64,000 nt of DNA from Candidatus Brevundimonas phytovorans (GTDB taxonomy: Bacteria > Pseudomonadota > Alphaproteobacteria > Caulobacterales > Caulobacteraceae), in assembly GCA_029203145.1 (NCBI GenBank), contig CP119309.1, positions 1,699,001 to 1,763,000 of the forward strand, given 5' to 3'. A program made the position numbers and the translations under genes. The notes under the pieces are model-generated. The model was not told the DNA's origin. It made no database searches and was given only the letters and a program-made list of their open reading frames with translations. Positions 17,467-24,781 of the stretch are shown here, piece after piece. Every line of letters begins with the position of its first letter. Position 1 is the first letter of the stretch.

Positions 17467-18204
17467 CTAGATCGGCGCGGCGTCCGGACGAAGATAGTTC
17501 GGATCGAAGCCCGCCAGGGCGACCAGCCCGGCGCGGTCATGGATTTCGACCCACCCGGCCCGCCAGCACGCCAGGCCGCGAGAGCGCAACTCGGCGAGCG
17601 TCCGGTTCACGTGCACCGATGAAAGCCCGAGGCAGTCCGCGAAATCTTCCTGGGTCATGGTCAGGCTGAATCCGTCCTCGTTCCCCAGTCCCGCCATAGC
17701 GATCCGGGCGTCGAGCTCGCACAGGAGGTGAGCCATCCGCCCGAGCGCATCCTGGCGCCCGAGTCGGTGAAACCACTCGCGCTGGATGGCCCCGTCGACG
17801 GCCAGCTCCAGCATGAACAGCCGACCGAGGTGCGGATGGGTCTCGATCATATCCGCCAAAGTGCGGTGAGGCAGGGACGCGGTGATGCAGTCGGTCAGCG
17901 CCAGGACGCCATGGTCCACCTGTTTCATGACCAAGCCGTGCAGGTCGAGAAAATCTCCAGCTACGCTAAGCTGGGCGATGGAGCGCGCGCCGCTCTGGAA
18001 ATCCTTGATGCGGGCGACGAGCCCGGAAACGAGCAGGCGGCAGCTCGAAGGACGGGCGCCTGACTGGAGGATCATTTCGCCCGCGCGATGCAGGACGGGG
18101 GCGTCGAGCGCCTGTTCCAGCGCGACCCGCTCGTCGGGACTGATCCTGTCCCGCCGCTCGAGTCTGGCGATCAGCCCCTGGGTCGGCGTCTGGCCCGAAA
18201 TCAT
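17467..18204 (-). CDS. Crp/Fnr family regulator
   Basis: Protein of 245 residues: sensor beta-roll (LLVSGLVARIKDFQSGARSIAQLSVAGDFLDLHGLVMKQVDHGVLALTDC), dimer helix and Crp-type helix-turn-helix (LTMTQEDFADCLGLSSVHVNRTLAELRSRGL). No Fnr cysteines. I use ATG 18204; ATG 18240 is possible but would overlap the start of the divergent gene. The D.HGLVM...DHGV.ALT.C segment is shared with the regulator at 48542-49201. Confidence 0.9.
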   Translation of the reverse strand: MISGQTPTQGLIARLERRDRISPDERVALEQALDAPVLHRAGEMILQSGARPSSCRLLVSGLVARIKDFQSGARSIAQLSVAGDFLDLHGLVMKQVDHGVLALTDCITASLPHRTLADMIETHPHLGRLFMLELAVDGAIQREWFHRLGRQDALGRMAHLLCELDARIAMAGLGNEDGFSLTMTQEDFADCLGLSSVHVNRTLAELRSRGLACWRAGWVEIHDRAGLVALAGFDPNYLRPDAAPI

Positions 18205-18238
18205 CCGATCTTCACGTTCCCGCGTATAGATGTCCATC

Positions 18239-18478
18239 ATGGCGCTTTACAGATATATCGTCACCCAACCGGACAAGGAACTGGTGCTCGAGAACGAGGC
18301 CGCCTCGGACGATGTCGCCTACCGCGAAGGGGTCCGCTTCGCCGCCGAGCTGCTGGCCGAACAGTCTACGGCCGCCCCGGCGCCCTTCGGCTTCGACCTT
18401 GTCGTCCAGAATGCAGGCGGCCGCGAGATCTGGCGCGTGACGGTCACGGCCCCCGCCAAGCCCGACACCCATTCCTGA
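18239..18478 (+). CDS. DUF6894-like small protein
   Basis: Protein of 79 residues: MALYRYIVTQPDKELVLENEAASDDVAYREGVRFAAELLAEQ...FDLVVQNAGGREIWRVTVT. A first beta pair, a helix starting with D..A..EG..FA.ELL, and a closing strand with V.N..G.EI.R match the DUF6894 layout and the protein at 52559-52774. Cytosolic, function unknown. Another ATG three codons earlier (18230) is possible. It is divergent from the Crp/Fnr gene, with essentially no spacer, so promoters must lie within coding DNA. Confidence 0.72.
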   Translation: MALYRYIVTQPDKELVLENEAASDDVAYREGVRFAAELLAEQSTAAPAPFGFDLVVQNAGGREIWRVTVTAPAKPDTHS

Positions 18479-18608
18479 GGCATCCCCGGCGTGGCGGAAC
18501 AGCTCTGCTCCAGCCGCTTTTAAAGGCCATGGTCCTTCCGCTCCTCCCTCCAAAGGCCTCTTCGGATGATCGGCGCCGCCGACCTTCTCGATCCGGAACG
18601 CTTCCGCG

Positions 18609-19382
18609 GTGAGGATCGCCACCTTCAACGTCAACGGGGTCAACGGCCGGGCGCCGGTGCTGCTCCGCTGGCTGGAGTCCACGCGTCCGGACGTTGTCTG
18701 CTTGCAGGAGCTCAAGGCCCAGCAGGCTAACTTCCCCGCGCAAGCCCTCGGCGACCTCGGCTATGAGGCGATATGGCTGGGTCAGAAAAGCTGGAACGGG
18801 GTCGCCGTTCTGGCGAAGGGAATGGCCATCCACGAAACCCGACGCGGCCTTCCCGACGACCCTGACCCGAGCCAGAGCCGTTACATCGAAGCTGCGATAA
18901 ACGGCGTTCTCGTGGGCTGCCTCTATCTGCCCAATGGAAATCCGGCGCCCGGCCCCCGCTTTGATTACAAGCTCGCCTGGGCGGAGGCCTTCATCGCCCA
19001 TGCCGCCCGGCTGATCGAGACCGGAGCGCCGGTGGTGCTGGCGGGCGACTACAACATCATCCCGACCCCTGCGGACGTCTACAAGCCGGAGCGCTGGACG
19101 GACGACGCCCTCTTTCGTCCCGAGGCGCGGCGCGTCTTCAACCGCCTGCTCGACCAGGGTTGGACGGACGCCCTGCGTCTGCACCACCCGCAGGCGACCA
19201 TCTATACCTTCTGGGACTATTTCCGGAACGCCTACGCCCGCAACGCGGGACTTCGCATCGACCATCTTCTGGTCAGCCCCTCCCTCGTCGATCGCCTCCG
19301 CGCCTCCAACGTCGATCGCGAGGTCCGAGGTTGGGAAAAATCGAGCGATCACGCTCCGACCTGGATCGAACTCGCCGACTGA
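18609..19382 (+). CDS. xth: Exodeoxyribonuclease III
   Basis: Protein of 257 residues, GTG start. Endonuclease/exonuclease/phosphatase fold with NVNGVNGR (Asn), CLQELKAQ (metal-binding Glu), AGDYNIIPTPADVY (Asp, Asn) and RIDHLLVS / SDHAPTWIEL (catalytic Asp-His). It is the apurinic/apyrimidinic endonuclease and 3'-5' exonuclease of base excision repair. GTG start has only a weak ribosome site (GGAAC). Confidence 0.95.
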   Translation: MRIATFNVNGVNGRAPVLLRWLESTRPDVVCLQELKAQQANFPAQALGDLGYEAIWLGQKSWNGVAVLAKGMAIHETRRGLPDDPDPSQSRYIEAAINGVLVGCLYLPNGNPAPGPRFDYKLAWAEAFIAHAARLIETGAPVVLAGDYNIIPTPADVYKPERWTDDALFRPEARRVFNRLLDQGWTDALRLHHPQATIYTFWDYFRNAYARNAGLRIDHLLVSPSLVDRLRASNVDREVRGWEKSSDHAPTWIELAD

Positions 19383-19397
19383 CGGTATCCACGACCC

Positions 19398-19928
19398 TCA
19401 GACGACCAGGCTCTTCTCGATCTGTCGAAACAGCGTCATGGCCTGGGCGTCGTCCAGGGCGTCGATATCGATCCCGGCGGTGAGATCGACCAGGAGATCG
19501 ATCACAGTCCCGCAGGCCGCGCCGTCGGCCGGCGCCTCGATCTGCACCCAGGCCGCTATGGCGGCGAGGGTGTGCAGAGCTTCCTGATCAGTCATGGGAC
19601 TGTCCTGGAGCGCGGCGGCGGCGGCGATCTCGCGCATTTCCCACAGCGCTCTTCGACAGGCGTCCGGATCCTCGCGTCTCTGGTCATCCGTGAGGGCCGG
19701 CGCCCCGGCGGAGCTCAGCACCAGCTGGAACAGGACCTCGCCCTGAGGGGATGAGACCGTCATCCGCGCCTCGCGCGAACTCCAGAAGGCGGCGCCGTCG
19801 TCCCGAAGAAGCTCGCCCAGGGTGCGCACCGCCTCCACCCGGGCCTCGTCCACTGAGGCGAGGCTCGATCGCCACCTGAACGTCCTGCCGTCAGGCCCTG
19901 CGTCGGACTCGAAGAGGAAGCTCTGCAT
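19398..19928 (-). CDS. Two-part hypothetical protein with DUF6894-like N-terminus
   Basis: Protein of 176 residues. Residues 1-75 (MQSFLFESDAGPDGRTFRWRSSLASVDEARVEAVRTLGELLRDDGAAFWSSREARMTVSSPQGEVLFQLVLS) have the strand-helix-strand order of the short DUF6894-like proteins in this window. The rest is helical, ending IDALDDAQAMTLFRQIEKSLVV. An AGGA site before an internal ATG (19595) could give a separate 65-residue product. The gene follows the 19936-20289 gene by 7 bases on the same strand. Confidence 0.65.
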   Translation of the reverse strand: MQSFLFESDAGPDGRTFRWRSSLASVDEARVEAVRTLGELLRDDGAAFWSSREARMTVSSPQGEVLFQLVLSSAGAPALTDDQRREDPDACRRALWEMREIAAAAALQDSPMTDQEALHTLAAIAAWVQIEAPADGAACGTVIDLLVDLTAGIDIDALDDAQAMTLFRQIEKSLVV

Positions 19929-19935
19929 CTCGGCG

Positions 19936-20289
19936 TCAGCGTGACGCCGTCGCGGCGGCGCCCGATGCGCCGCGCGACGCCCCATTCGTCCGGGAAGGCG
20001 CGGAGTCGTCGGCGGCCGTCACAGGCGCATCCGTCGTCAGCCGCCTGCCGGGCTCATCCTGGAAGGCTGCGGCGTCTTCGACCTGGGAGCCGTTATCCAC
20101 GGGAACGGAGGCGAAGGGCCCCGCCCAGAAGGCCCAGACCACGGCGAAGCCGACAGCCGTCAGCACCAGGCCTCCCAGGAGAACCGCCATGATCCGCGAC
20201 CCTTTTCGGCCCTGGCGCACGTACTGGGCCTCGACCGGCCGTTTGTTCCGCACGGCCCTGGCCGAGGCTTCATGGGGATTCCGGGGCAT
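19936..20289 (-). CDS. Single-pass membrane protein, hypothetical
   Basis: Protein of 117 residues with a basic N-terminus (MPRNPHEASARAVRNKRPVEAQYVRQGRKGSR), one transmembrane helix (IMAVLLGGLVLTAVGFAVVWAFW, about 33-55) and a low-complexity C-terminal tail. ATG 20289 has AAAGGA 6 bases upstream; ATG 20304 is the alternative. Topology N-in, C-periplasmic. No family recognised. Confidence 0.65.
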   Translation of the reverse strand: MPRNPHEASARAVRNKRPVEAQYVRQGRKGSRIMAVLLGGLVLTAVGFAVVWAFWAGPFASVPVDNGSQVEDAAAFQDEPGRRLTTDAPVTAADDSAPSRTNGASRGASGAAATASR

Positions 20290-20359
20290 GTTGGTCCTTT
20301 TCATATGGGCAAGGGGCGCGAACCGCTCGACGGATAGACCTTCGTTCAGGTCCGCCGGT

Positions 20360-20647
20360 TCAAAGACTCAAGAGACCGAGCACGGCCATGACCACGCCGA
20401 TGGCGGCCGCACATCCGTACCAGAAGGTCGGGGTGAGACGGGGGCCTCCCGGCTGGAACACAGGTTCCGTGGGCAAGGGGGTCTCAGGACCCTCTTCGGA
20501 AGGGGCGACCGAGCGGGCGCCTCCGGCCTCTTCGTCGGCGCCCGCCGGCGCCGTGCCGGGATCGAAGATCGGCCTGGCGCCCTGGCCGCGTCGACGCCAC
20601 TGGGCGTCCTTTTCCTGAAGGGGATGGGGCATGGGATGTGAAGCCAT
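20360..20647 (-). CDS. Small membrane protein with C-terminal helix, hypothetical
   Basis: Protein of 95 residues: polar, Pro/Gly/Glu-rich first 65 residues, then one helix at the end (FWYGCAAAIGVVMAVLGLLSL). The C-terminal anchor leaves the bulk in the cytosol. The start is uncertain: two nearby ATGs and no clear ribosome site. It sits upstream of the 20289 gene on the same strand. Confidence 0.5.
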   Translation of the reverse strand: MASHPMPHPLQEKDAQWRRRGQGARPIFDPGTAPAGADEEAGGARSVAPSEEGPETPLPTEPVFQPGGPRLTPTFWYGCAAAIGVVMAVLGLLSL

Positions 20648-20664
20648 GGCCCGGCCCGAGGTTC

Positions 20665-20916
20665 CTAGTCGGCGGACCTGGGTCGGGAAGACGACACTGG
20701 GGCGGCTACCTCCTCGCCGACATGATGTTCAATGCGGCCGCTCTCGATCTCCGTTCGCGAAAACACCTCCTCCTGACCGTCCATCAGGAGTTCTTCCGCC
20801 TGGTCGTCGGCCAGACTATCGACCGCCTCGGCCGGGCGCTGATGACCGGCCTTTGGAGCGTGCGGGCCGCGCTGATCGCCGTGCCGGGCGTCGTCGGTTT
20901 CATGGTTCGTGATCAT
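20665..20916 (-). CDS. 83-residue polar hypothetical protein
   Basis: Reads MITNHETDDARHGDQRGPHAPKAGHQRPAEAVDSLADDQAEELLMDGQEEVFSRTEIES, acidic and disordered at first, then helical. GGAG lies 10 bases before the ATG. A frame on the other strand across the same bases is also open, so the strand is not certain. It would share its upstream region with the operator at 21040. Confidence 0.42.
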   Translation of the reverse strand: MITNHETDDARHGDQRGPHAPKAGHQRPAEAVDSLADDQAEELLMDGQEEVFSRTEIESGRIEHHVGEEVAAPVSSSRPRSAD

Positions 20917-21039
20917 GGGTCTGCGTCTCCATCCAGTTTGGTCCCACGACACCAATCCCCGACCTCGCCCGGGAGTTCGACCCGACCATGAGCCGCCCGG
21001 CCGGTCGGCCCGCTCGGCGTTCGCGGACGCCTGCGTCTG

Positions 21040-21055
21040 TGACCGATACCGGTCT
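21040..21055. promoter_or_regulatory. Palindromic operator
   Basis: TGACCGATACCGGTCT, ending 58 bases before the ATG of the DUF378 gene. Confidence 0.7.
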
Positions 21056-21112
21056 TGCCGGAACAAGGGCGGGGCCCGGCCCGATTGATCGACGTCACAC
21101 GGAGTGCAGACC

Positions 21113-21349
21113 ATGAAAGCCGTCAATCTCATCACCCTTGTCCTGGTCATCATCGGAGCCGTGAACTGGGGCCTCGTCGGCGCCTCCGATTTCAACCTCG
21201 TATCCGCCCTCTTCGGCGACGGTTCGGCGATCACCCGCGGCGTCTACATCCTCGTCGGGCTTTCGGGTCTCTGGCAGGTCGCCCCCTTCGCCCGAGCCCT
21301 GCGGATCGATGAACCCCGCGCTGAAGCCGGCCGTCGCTTCGCTCGCTGA
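21113..21349 (+). CDS. DUF378 membrane protein
   Basis: Protein of 78 residues: MKAVNLITLVLVIIGAVNWGLVGASDFNLVSALFGDGSAITRGVYILVGLSGLWQ. Two helices with the NWGL.G motif and the YILVGLSGL second helix are the DUF378 signature; function unknown, inner membrane. GGAG lies 8 bases before ATG 21113. It is followed after 21 bases by a co-directional small gene. Confidence 0.9.
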   Translation: MKAVNLITLVLVIIGAVNWGLVGASDFNLVSALFGDGSAITRGVYILVGLSGLWQVAPFARALRIDEPRAEAGRRFAR

Positions 21350-21370
21350 ACCGCCCGTCCAGGAGAAACC

Positions 21371-21640
21371 ATGATCTACTTCTGTTTCATCGAGGGCGAC
21401 GACCGGCATGACGTCGAAATGAAGGTCTTGGAGGCCGTCGAGGACGACCAGGCGATGCAGGAGGCTGGAGCCCTCCGCTTCGGCGGCCGCACGGGCTACG
21501 TCTTTGACGGCGATCGCTCGGTCGGATCGGTAGAGACGTCCCGTGAGCCGGAGGCCGAACAGCCCTTCTTCGGCGGGATCGATCGCGAAGCTTTCGGCAA
21601 GGCCCTCTTGCCGGCCGCAGGCGCCGAGCCTTCCTGGTGA
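21371..21640 (+). CDS. 89-residue hypothetical protein
   Basis: MIYFCFIEGDDRHDVEMKVLEAVEDDQAMQEAGALRFGGRTGYVFDGDRSVGSV and a short tail; AGGAG six bases upstream. Strand-helix-strand with acidic character, loosely like the short DUF6894-type proteins, but not clearly one of them. Probably co-transcribed with the DUF378 gene and so under the 21040 operator. Confidence 0.65.
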   Translation: MIYFCFIEGDDRHDVEMKVLEAVEDDQAMQEAGALRFGGRTGYVFDGDRSVGSVETSREPEAEQPFFGGIDREAFGKALLPAAGAEPSW

Positions 21641-21889
21641 TCAGCGCCTGCGCTTGAACCTCACCCGTTCCTTGCCGGGGATGAGACAGGCGTCGAATCC
21701 CGCTGCTCGCCAGGCGCCCTTCTGAACCTCACGGGGCGTCGGTTCGGCCTCGTCGGTCCACCACTGCGGAAGGCTCGCGCCCTTGGGAAGCATGGCGCGC
21801 AGCCTGAGCTCGATCTCGGCGAAGCTCAACTCGAGAGCGTCGACCTTCTGTCTTTTCAGGTAGTCGCGAAGCGGATCATATTTCCCCAT
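21641..21889 (-). CDS. DUF7662-like protein
   Basis: Protein of 82 residues: MGKYDPLRDYLKRQKVDALELSFAEIELRLRAMLPKGASLPQWWTDEAEPTPREVQKGAWRAAGFDACLIPGKERVRFKR. The MGKYDPL..YL..Q....EL.FAEIE..L...LP..A....WW.......Q..AW..AGF........ERV.F order fits the DUF7662 family, found alone or fused to restriction- or nuclease-type domains. Converges with the 21371 gene, their ends touching. Confidence 0.72.
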   Translation of the reverse strand: MGKYDPLRDYLKRQKVDALELSFAEIELRLRAMLPKGASLPQWWTDEAEPTPREVQKGAWRAAGFDACLIPGKERVRFKRRR

Positions 21890-22011
21890 GGCGCCAGTGA
21901 CCTTGAAACCGGGGCGGACGCAAGTCGCCGCCGCCCGGGCGACAGGAAGCCGAGCGCGCCCCGCCGCGCATAGCCGCTAGGCTGTGGCCGTTCCAGCCCG
22001 CCGCGGCCGCA

Positions 22012-22404
22012 TCAGAAGTCGAAGTCGATCTGATCAGGATGGACGGCGGACCTCGGCGTCCTTCGCGAGGGTCGCGGAGTCGCCCTGGACTTCATCGCCT
22101 CAGACTTCGAAGCCAGGCTCTCCTCACAGGGTTTTCCGCTGCGTCGGTCCATTCCCTTGAGACGGGGGCTGGAAGGACTGCGCCAGCGCCGTCTGTCGCG
22201 GTTCTTCCGCCAGGCCTCCAGCTCACTCTCCCACCAGCCGACCCGGCCGGGCGAAAGGGCGACAGAGGCCGGAAAACCGCCTGTCTGCTGCAAACGCCAG
22301 GCCGTGGTCCGGCTGACGCCGACCAGGGCCCGAACCTCGGACCAGACCAGCAAACGCCCCTCGGGCGCAGGGCCCTCCTCGCCCGAAATCCCTTCCTCAG
22401 CCAT
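22012..22404 (-). CDS. AlpA/MerR-like helix-turn-helix protein
   Basis: Protein of 130 residues. The helix-turn-helix is WSEVRALVGVSRTTAWRLQQTGGFPASVALSPGRVGWWESELEAWRKNRDRR, the AlpA pattern (V..L.GVSR.T..R....G.FP....LS....GW...E...W). A basic disordered tail follows. Last of three overlapping genes (8-base overlap with the one before). AlpA-like proteins usually serve phage-like or integrative elements. Confidence 0.82.
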   Translation of the reverse strand: MAEEGISGEEGPAPEGRLLVWSEVRALVGVSRTTAWRLQQTGGFPASVALSPGRVGWWESELEAWRKNRDRRRWRSPSSPRLKGMDRRSGKPCEESLASKSEAMKSRATPRPSRRTPRSAVHPDQIDFDF

Positions 22405-22672
22405 GGCGACGCGCCCGGGCGGCCGCCGGCGCCGACGTGCGGACTTCGGAAATCTGGTCCAGGGCCCAGGCCCGCAACAGGCCGCGGGGGTAGAAGGGAC
22501 GCGATCTCACGTGAAGACATGGCGGTCCGTTCCCGCCCATGGACCAGAGGCGAGCCAGGGTGGCCGGCTTCAGGCGCACACCCAGGGCGGCGAGGAAGGC
22601 TGAGGCCTCCTTGCGCGTCAGAAGATTTTCCGCCCCGTCATCCGGCGCCGCTCGACCTTGCTCCGGGATCAT
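22397..22672 (-). CDS. Excisionase-like DNA-binding protein
   Basis: Protein of 91 residues with LLTRKEASAFLAALGVRLKPATLARLWSMGGNGPPCLHVRSRPFYPRGLLRAWALDQISE: a helix-turn-helix of the excisionase / HTH_17 kind, in which a wing residue pattern (G.GP......R..YP...L..W) contacts DNA. Its start overlaps the stop of the RadC-like gene by four bases (ATGA). Probably a regulator or architectural protein of a small mobile-type module. Confidence 0.72.
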   Translation of the reverse strand: MIPEQGRAAPDDGAENLLTRKEASAFLAALGVRLKPATLARLWSMGGNGPPCLHVRSRPFYPRGLLRAWALDQISEVRTSAPAAARARRHG

Positions 22673-23265
22673 TGGCTTCTCTCCCGGCTTCGGCAGTCCC
22701 GGGCGGACCGGACGTCCCGGCCTGCGGCCAGGGCCAGATAGCAGGACAGGACCAGGTCTACGTAGGCCTCGGTTTCCGGGATTTCCGGAACCCGCCCCAG
22801 ACGCTCCACCCGCGCGGGCCCCGCATTGAAGACAGGGGCGTGGTCGACAGTGCCGTCCGCCCGCAGCTCTTCCCGGATCAGGATGTTGCGCTTGTTGAGG
22901 TAGAGGGCGCGAAACTGTTCGCGCGGCGCATGGGCCAAAGCGATGCGCAGGTAGGTCAGGAGCGCGCTCCAGGACGAGAGGACGGGTCGCCTGCAGGCCT
23001 CGGCCCGACCCATGGCCAGGGCCAGGGCCCTGATGTTGCCGAAACTGGCCACAGCCCCGGGCGGCAGACCCGCTCGCGCCAGGGCGGCGGCGTCCGCGGC
23101 GGCCGCCCCCGCCAGGCCCCCAAAGGCGGTGATCAGGGCGGCGGCGGCGTCCCGACCCGACCCCGGCAGGTCCCGCTCCAGGAGGGCCGACAACAGGTCC
23201 AGATCCGCCGCCTCCTCATAGGGCGTAGCCGGAATGGTGCAGTCCAAAGCGACGAGCGAAGTCAT
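22669..23265 (-). CDS. RadC-like (JAB) protein lacking the catalytic motif
   Basis: Protein of 198 residues. Residues 15-100 match the RadC helix-hairpin-helix half; RPVLSSWSALLTYLRIALAHAPREQFRALYLNKRNILIREELRADGTVDHAPVF is a clean RadC/MPN start. The block that should follow, with HNHPSGDP and the metal-binding HxH...D, is absent; instead there is NAGPARVERLGRVPEIPETEAYVDLVLSCYLALAAG and a stop. So the metal site cannot form. First of three overlapping genes with the two DNA-binding proteins downstream. Confidence 0.78.
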   Translation of the reverse strand: MTSLVALDCTIPATPYEEAADLDLLSALLERDLPGSGRDAAAALITAFGGLAGAAAADAAALARAGLPPGAVASFGNIRALALAMGRAEACRRPVLSSWSALLTYLRIALAHAPREQFRALYLNKRNILIREELRADGTVDHAPVFNAGPARVERLGRVPEIPETEAYVDLVLSCYLALAAGRDVRSARDCRSRERSQ

Positions 23266-23424
23266 GGCGTATTCCTCCCTGCGCTCCCGAGCGGAGCGCC
23301 CCAGAGCGCCCTTTCCTTCCCTCCGGTCCGAAGAGGCCTGGCCTGGCCCAGGGCTGGATCAGATCCGGCGCACGCCCCGTTCACCTGTTCGCCCTGGGCT
23401 GGGCGCAAGCGTCGCAAGCAGACG

Positions 23425-23715
23425 TTAGCCGCTGGAGAGGATCATGGCGGACTTGCGATCCTTCAGATGCAGGGCGCCCTCAGCGTCGATCAGGCCGATG
23501 TTGGGAAGATCGACCGGACCACCTGACTTGAATGCGCCCCGCCGCTCCCGCCCCAGAGGCGCGTTCGCAGAAAACGCGTTAGCCATGCAGGCGTGGACCT
23601 GCGCCTGACCGAGGCGACGACGGACGAGAGGCTCCGAGACCAGGTGTCGCAGCAGACGATATCCGGGAGCCAGGCCACTGAGACCGGCGCCCGACACAAG
23701 CTGGGTCTCGCGCAT
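23425..23715 (-). pseudogene. Fragment of an AMP-binding (acyl-CoA synthetase) gene
   Basis: The frame ends GAFKSGGPVDLPNIGLIDAEGALHLKDRKSAMILSSG and then a stop. This closely resembles the acyl-CoA synthetase block G.FKTGD.G.ID..G...I.DR.KDMI.SGG, which in intact enzymes is followed by about 100 more residues. The part before it is not recognisable as the rest of the enzyme, and an insertion (GPVDLPN) breaks the TGD motif. I read it as a decayed remnant, not a gene; the ATG has no good ribosome site. Confidence 0.5.
23681..23696. promoter_or_regulatory. Palindromic operator (weaker copy)
   Basis: AGACCGGCGCCCGACA, ending 79 bases before the ATG of the small gene at 23775. Confidence 0.5.
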
Positions 23716-23774
23716 GGAAAGGAACCATTCCTGTCGGGAGGTCGTCTGTATGGGAGGCGGGCAGGAGCACGACC

Positions 23775-23984
23775 ATGACATCCGATCAATCCCGAGGACG
23801 GGCGCGCAACGCCGCGACGCCGGGCGGCAAGCCCGAAGCCGACGAATCCGACGAGGCCGTAGAGCGCGTTGGCCGCGAGTCCCGCAGGCGCGCCGGTCCG
23901 GACGGCCCGGACGCGACGGTGGTCGGCGACATCTTCAAGAGGCCGCCTGATCGACGGCGGTCGAAGGAGACCGGCCCCAAATAG
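23775..23984 (+). CDS. 69-residue disordered hypothetical protein
   Basis: MTSDQSRGRARNAATPGGKPEADESDEAVERVGRESRRRAGPDGPDATVVGDIFKRPPDRRRSKETGPK, highly charged and without hydrophobic core. AGGAG seven bases before the ATG. Of the same style as the small proteins at 29809 and 46013, all behind a copy of the operator. Confidence 0.65.
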   Translation: MTSDQSRGRARNAATPGGKPEADESDEAVERVGRESRRRAGPDGPDATVVGDIFKRPPDRRRSKETGPK

Positions 23985-24003
23985 TCGGCGGAGCCTCCGC
24001 CGA

Positions 24004-24251
24004 ATGGATGACCATCCTGCGCCGCCCCTGAGCCCTGAATCCGCTTCCGGGCCGCGGAACGGCGATCTGCCGGCCTATCTCGGCAAAGGCCTTATCGGCG
24101 TCAGGGTTCGCGAGAATCCCCTCTTCGCCGGCATGTTCTCGTCAGCGGCCTGGCCGGCGCCCACCCGGAGTGCGGGATCGAGGCCGCCGCCGCAGCGCCC
24201 CATCGCCTGTCCGGGGACCTGGCGATAGACGGGGTCTGGATGAGCGCAACT
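24004..24251 (+). pseudogene. Frameshifted N-terminal remnant of a GH65-type enzyme
   Basis: From ATG 24004 one frame reads NGDLPAYLGKGLIGVRVRENPLFAGM; after a one-base slip near 24130 the next frame continues VLVSGLAGAHPECGIEAAAAAPHRLSGDLAIDGVWMS. Together they match the N-terminus of the glycoside hydrolase 65 family (trehalose/kojibiose phosphorylase group), LPAYL.NGLIG.R....PL..G..LV.G..G.HP....EA...AP..L.GD....G.W.S. The other roughly 700 residues are missing. No function left. Confidence 0.68.
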
Positions 24252-24261
24252 CAAACCCCTC

Positions 24262-24474
24262 CTAGTCGACGCCCCTGGTCGCTTGTGATCCCTGGCCGCA
24301 TCGAAGGCGGAAGGCCACGGGCGAAAACACCTCGCCCGTTCCCCCGTCCTGAATGATCACGCCTGTCAGCCCCTGCGCCTCGAACAACGCCGCCAGGCGC
24401 AGGGCGGCGCGGTCGTCGGACACGCAGGTGGCGAGGTCTTTCTCGCCGGCTTCATAGGTGACCAGATAGGACAT
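24262..24474 (-). CDS. 70-residue hypothetical protein
   Basis: MSYLVTYEAGEKDLATCVSDDRAALRLAALFEAQGLTGVIIQDGGTGEVFSPVAFRLRC. GGGAG seven bases upstream of ATG 24474. Strand-helix-strand layout as in the DUF6894-like proteins nearby, with I.D...GE.. as the closing strand. Directly downstream of operator 24532 (58 bases). Confidence 0.68.
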   Translation of the reverse strand: MSYLVTYEAGEKDLATCVSDDRAALRLAALFEAQGLTGVIIQDGGTGEVFSPVAFRLRCGQGSQATRGVD

Positions 24475-24531
24475 GGATCGCTCCCTGCTCCCTTCCTTGG
24501 TCAAGCGCTCTCGCCGGCCGCCGTCTCCCTG

Positions 24532-24547
24532 TGTCGGATGCCCGACA
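24532..24547. promoter_or_regulatory. Palindromic operator with extended arms
   Basis: TGTCGGATGCCCGACA. The symmetry extends to 26 bp (24527-24552), with 11-base arms CCCTGTGTCGG and CCGACACAGGG around ATGC. 58 bases upstream of the leftward gene at 24474; the rightward kinase starts 235 bases away. Confidence 0.75.
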
Positions 24548-24781
24548 CAGGGCCAGTTCCAGTATTAGCGGGGCCCCGACCGGGAACCGGGGGACTTTCC
24601 AGCGGCAGATGGCGGACGCCGCGCGCCTTGCGACGACGACGTCCGCCCGCCGAAGGATGGAGCGCATCACAGCTCCGTAGCGGCAATGATCAAGGGCCAT
24701 GCTCTGTTCCGCTTCACGCAGACGTCGAACGTTTTGTTGACGAAGACCGTCCCACCATCCTCGCCGTCAGGAGAGACCGGC

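Noticed and set aside
20638..20991. A 117-codon + strand frame
   Set aside because: Reads as an amphipathic protein, but the - strand frame has a better-placed ribosome site and a more natural small-protein composition; the choice remains uncertain.
22039..23526. A 495-codon open frame on the + strand
   Set aside because: Antisense to the RadC-like and two DNA-binding genes, which have overlapping starts and stops and recognisable motifs.
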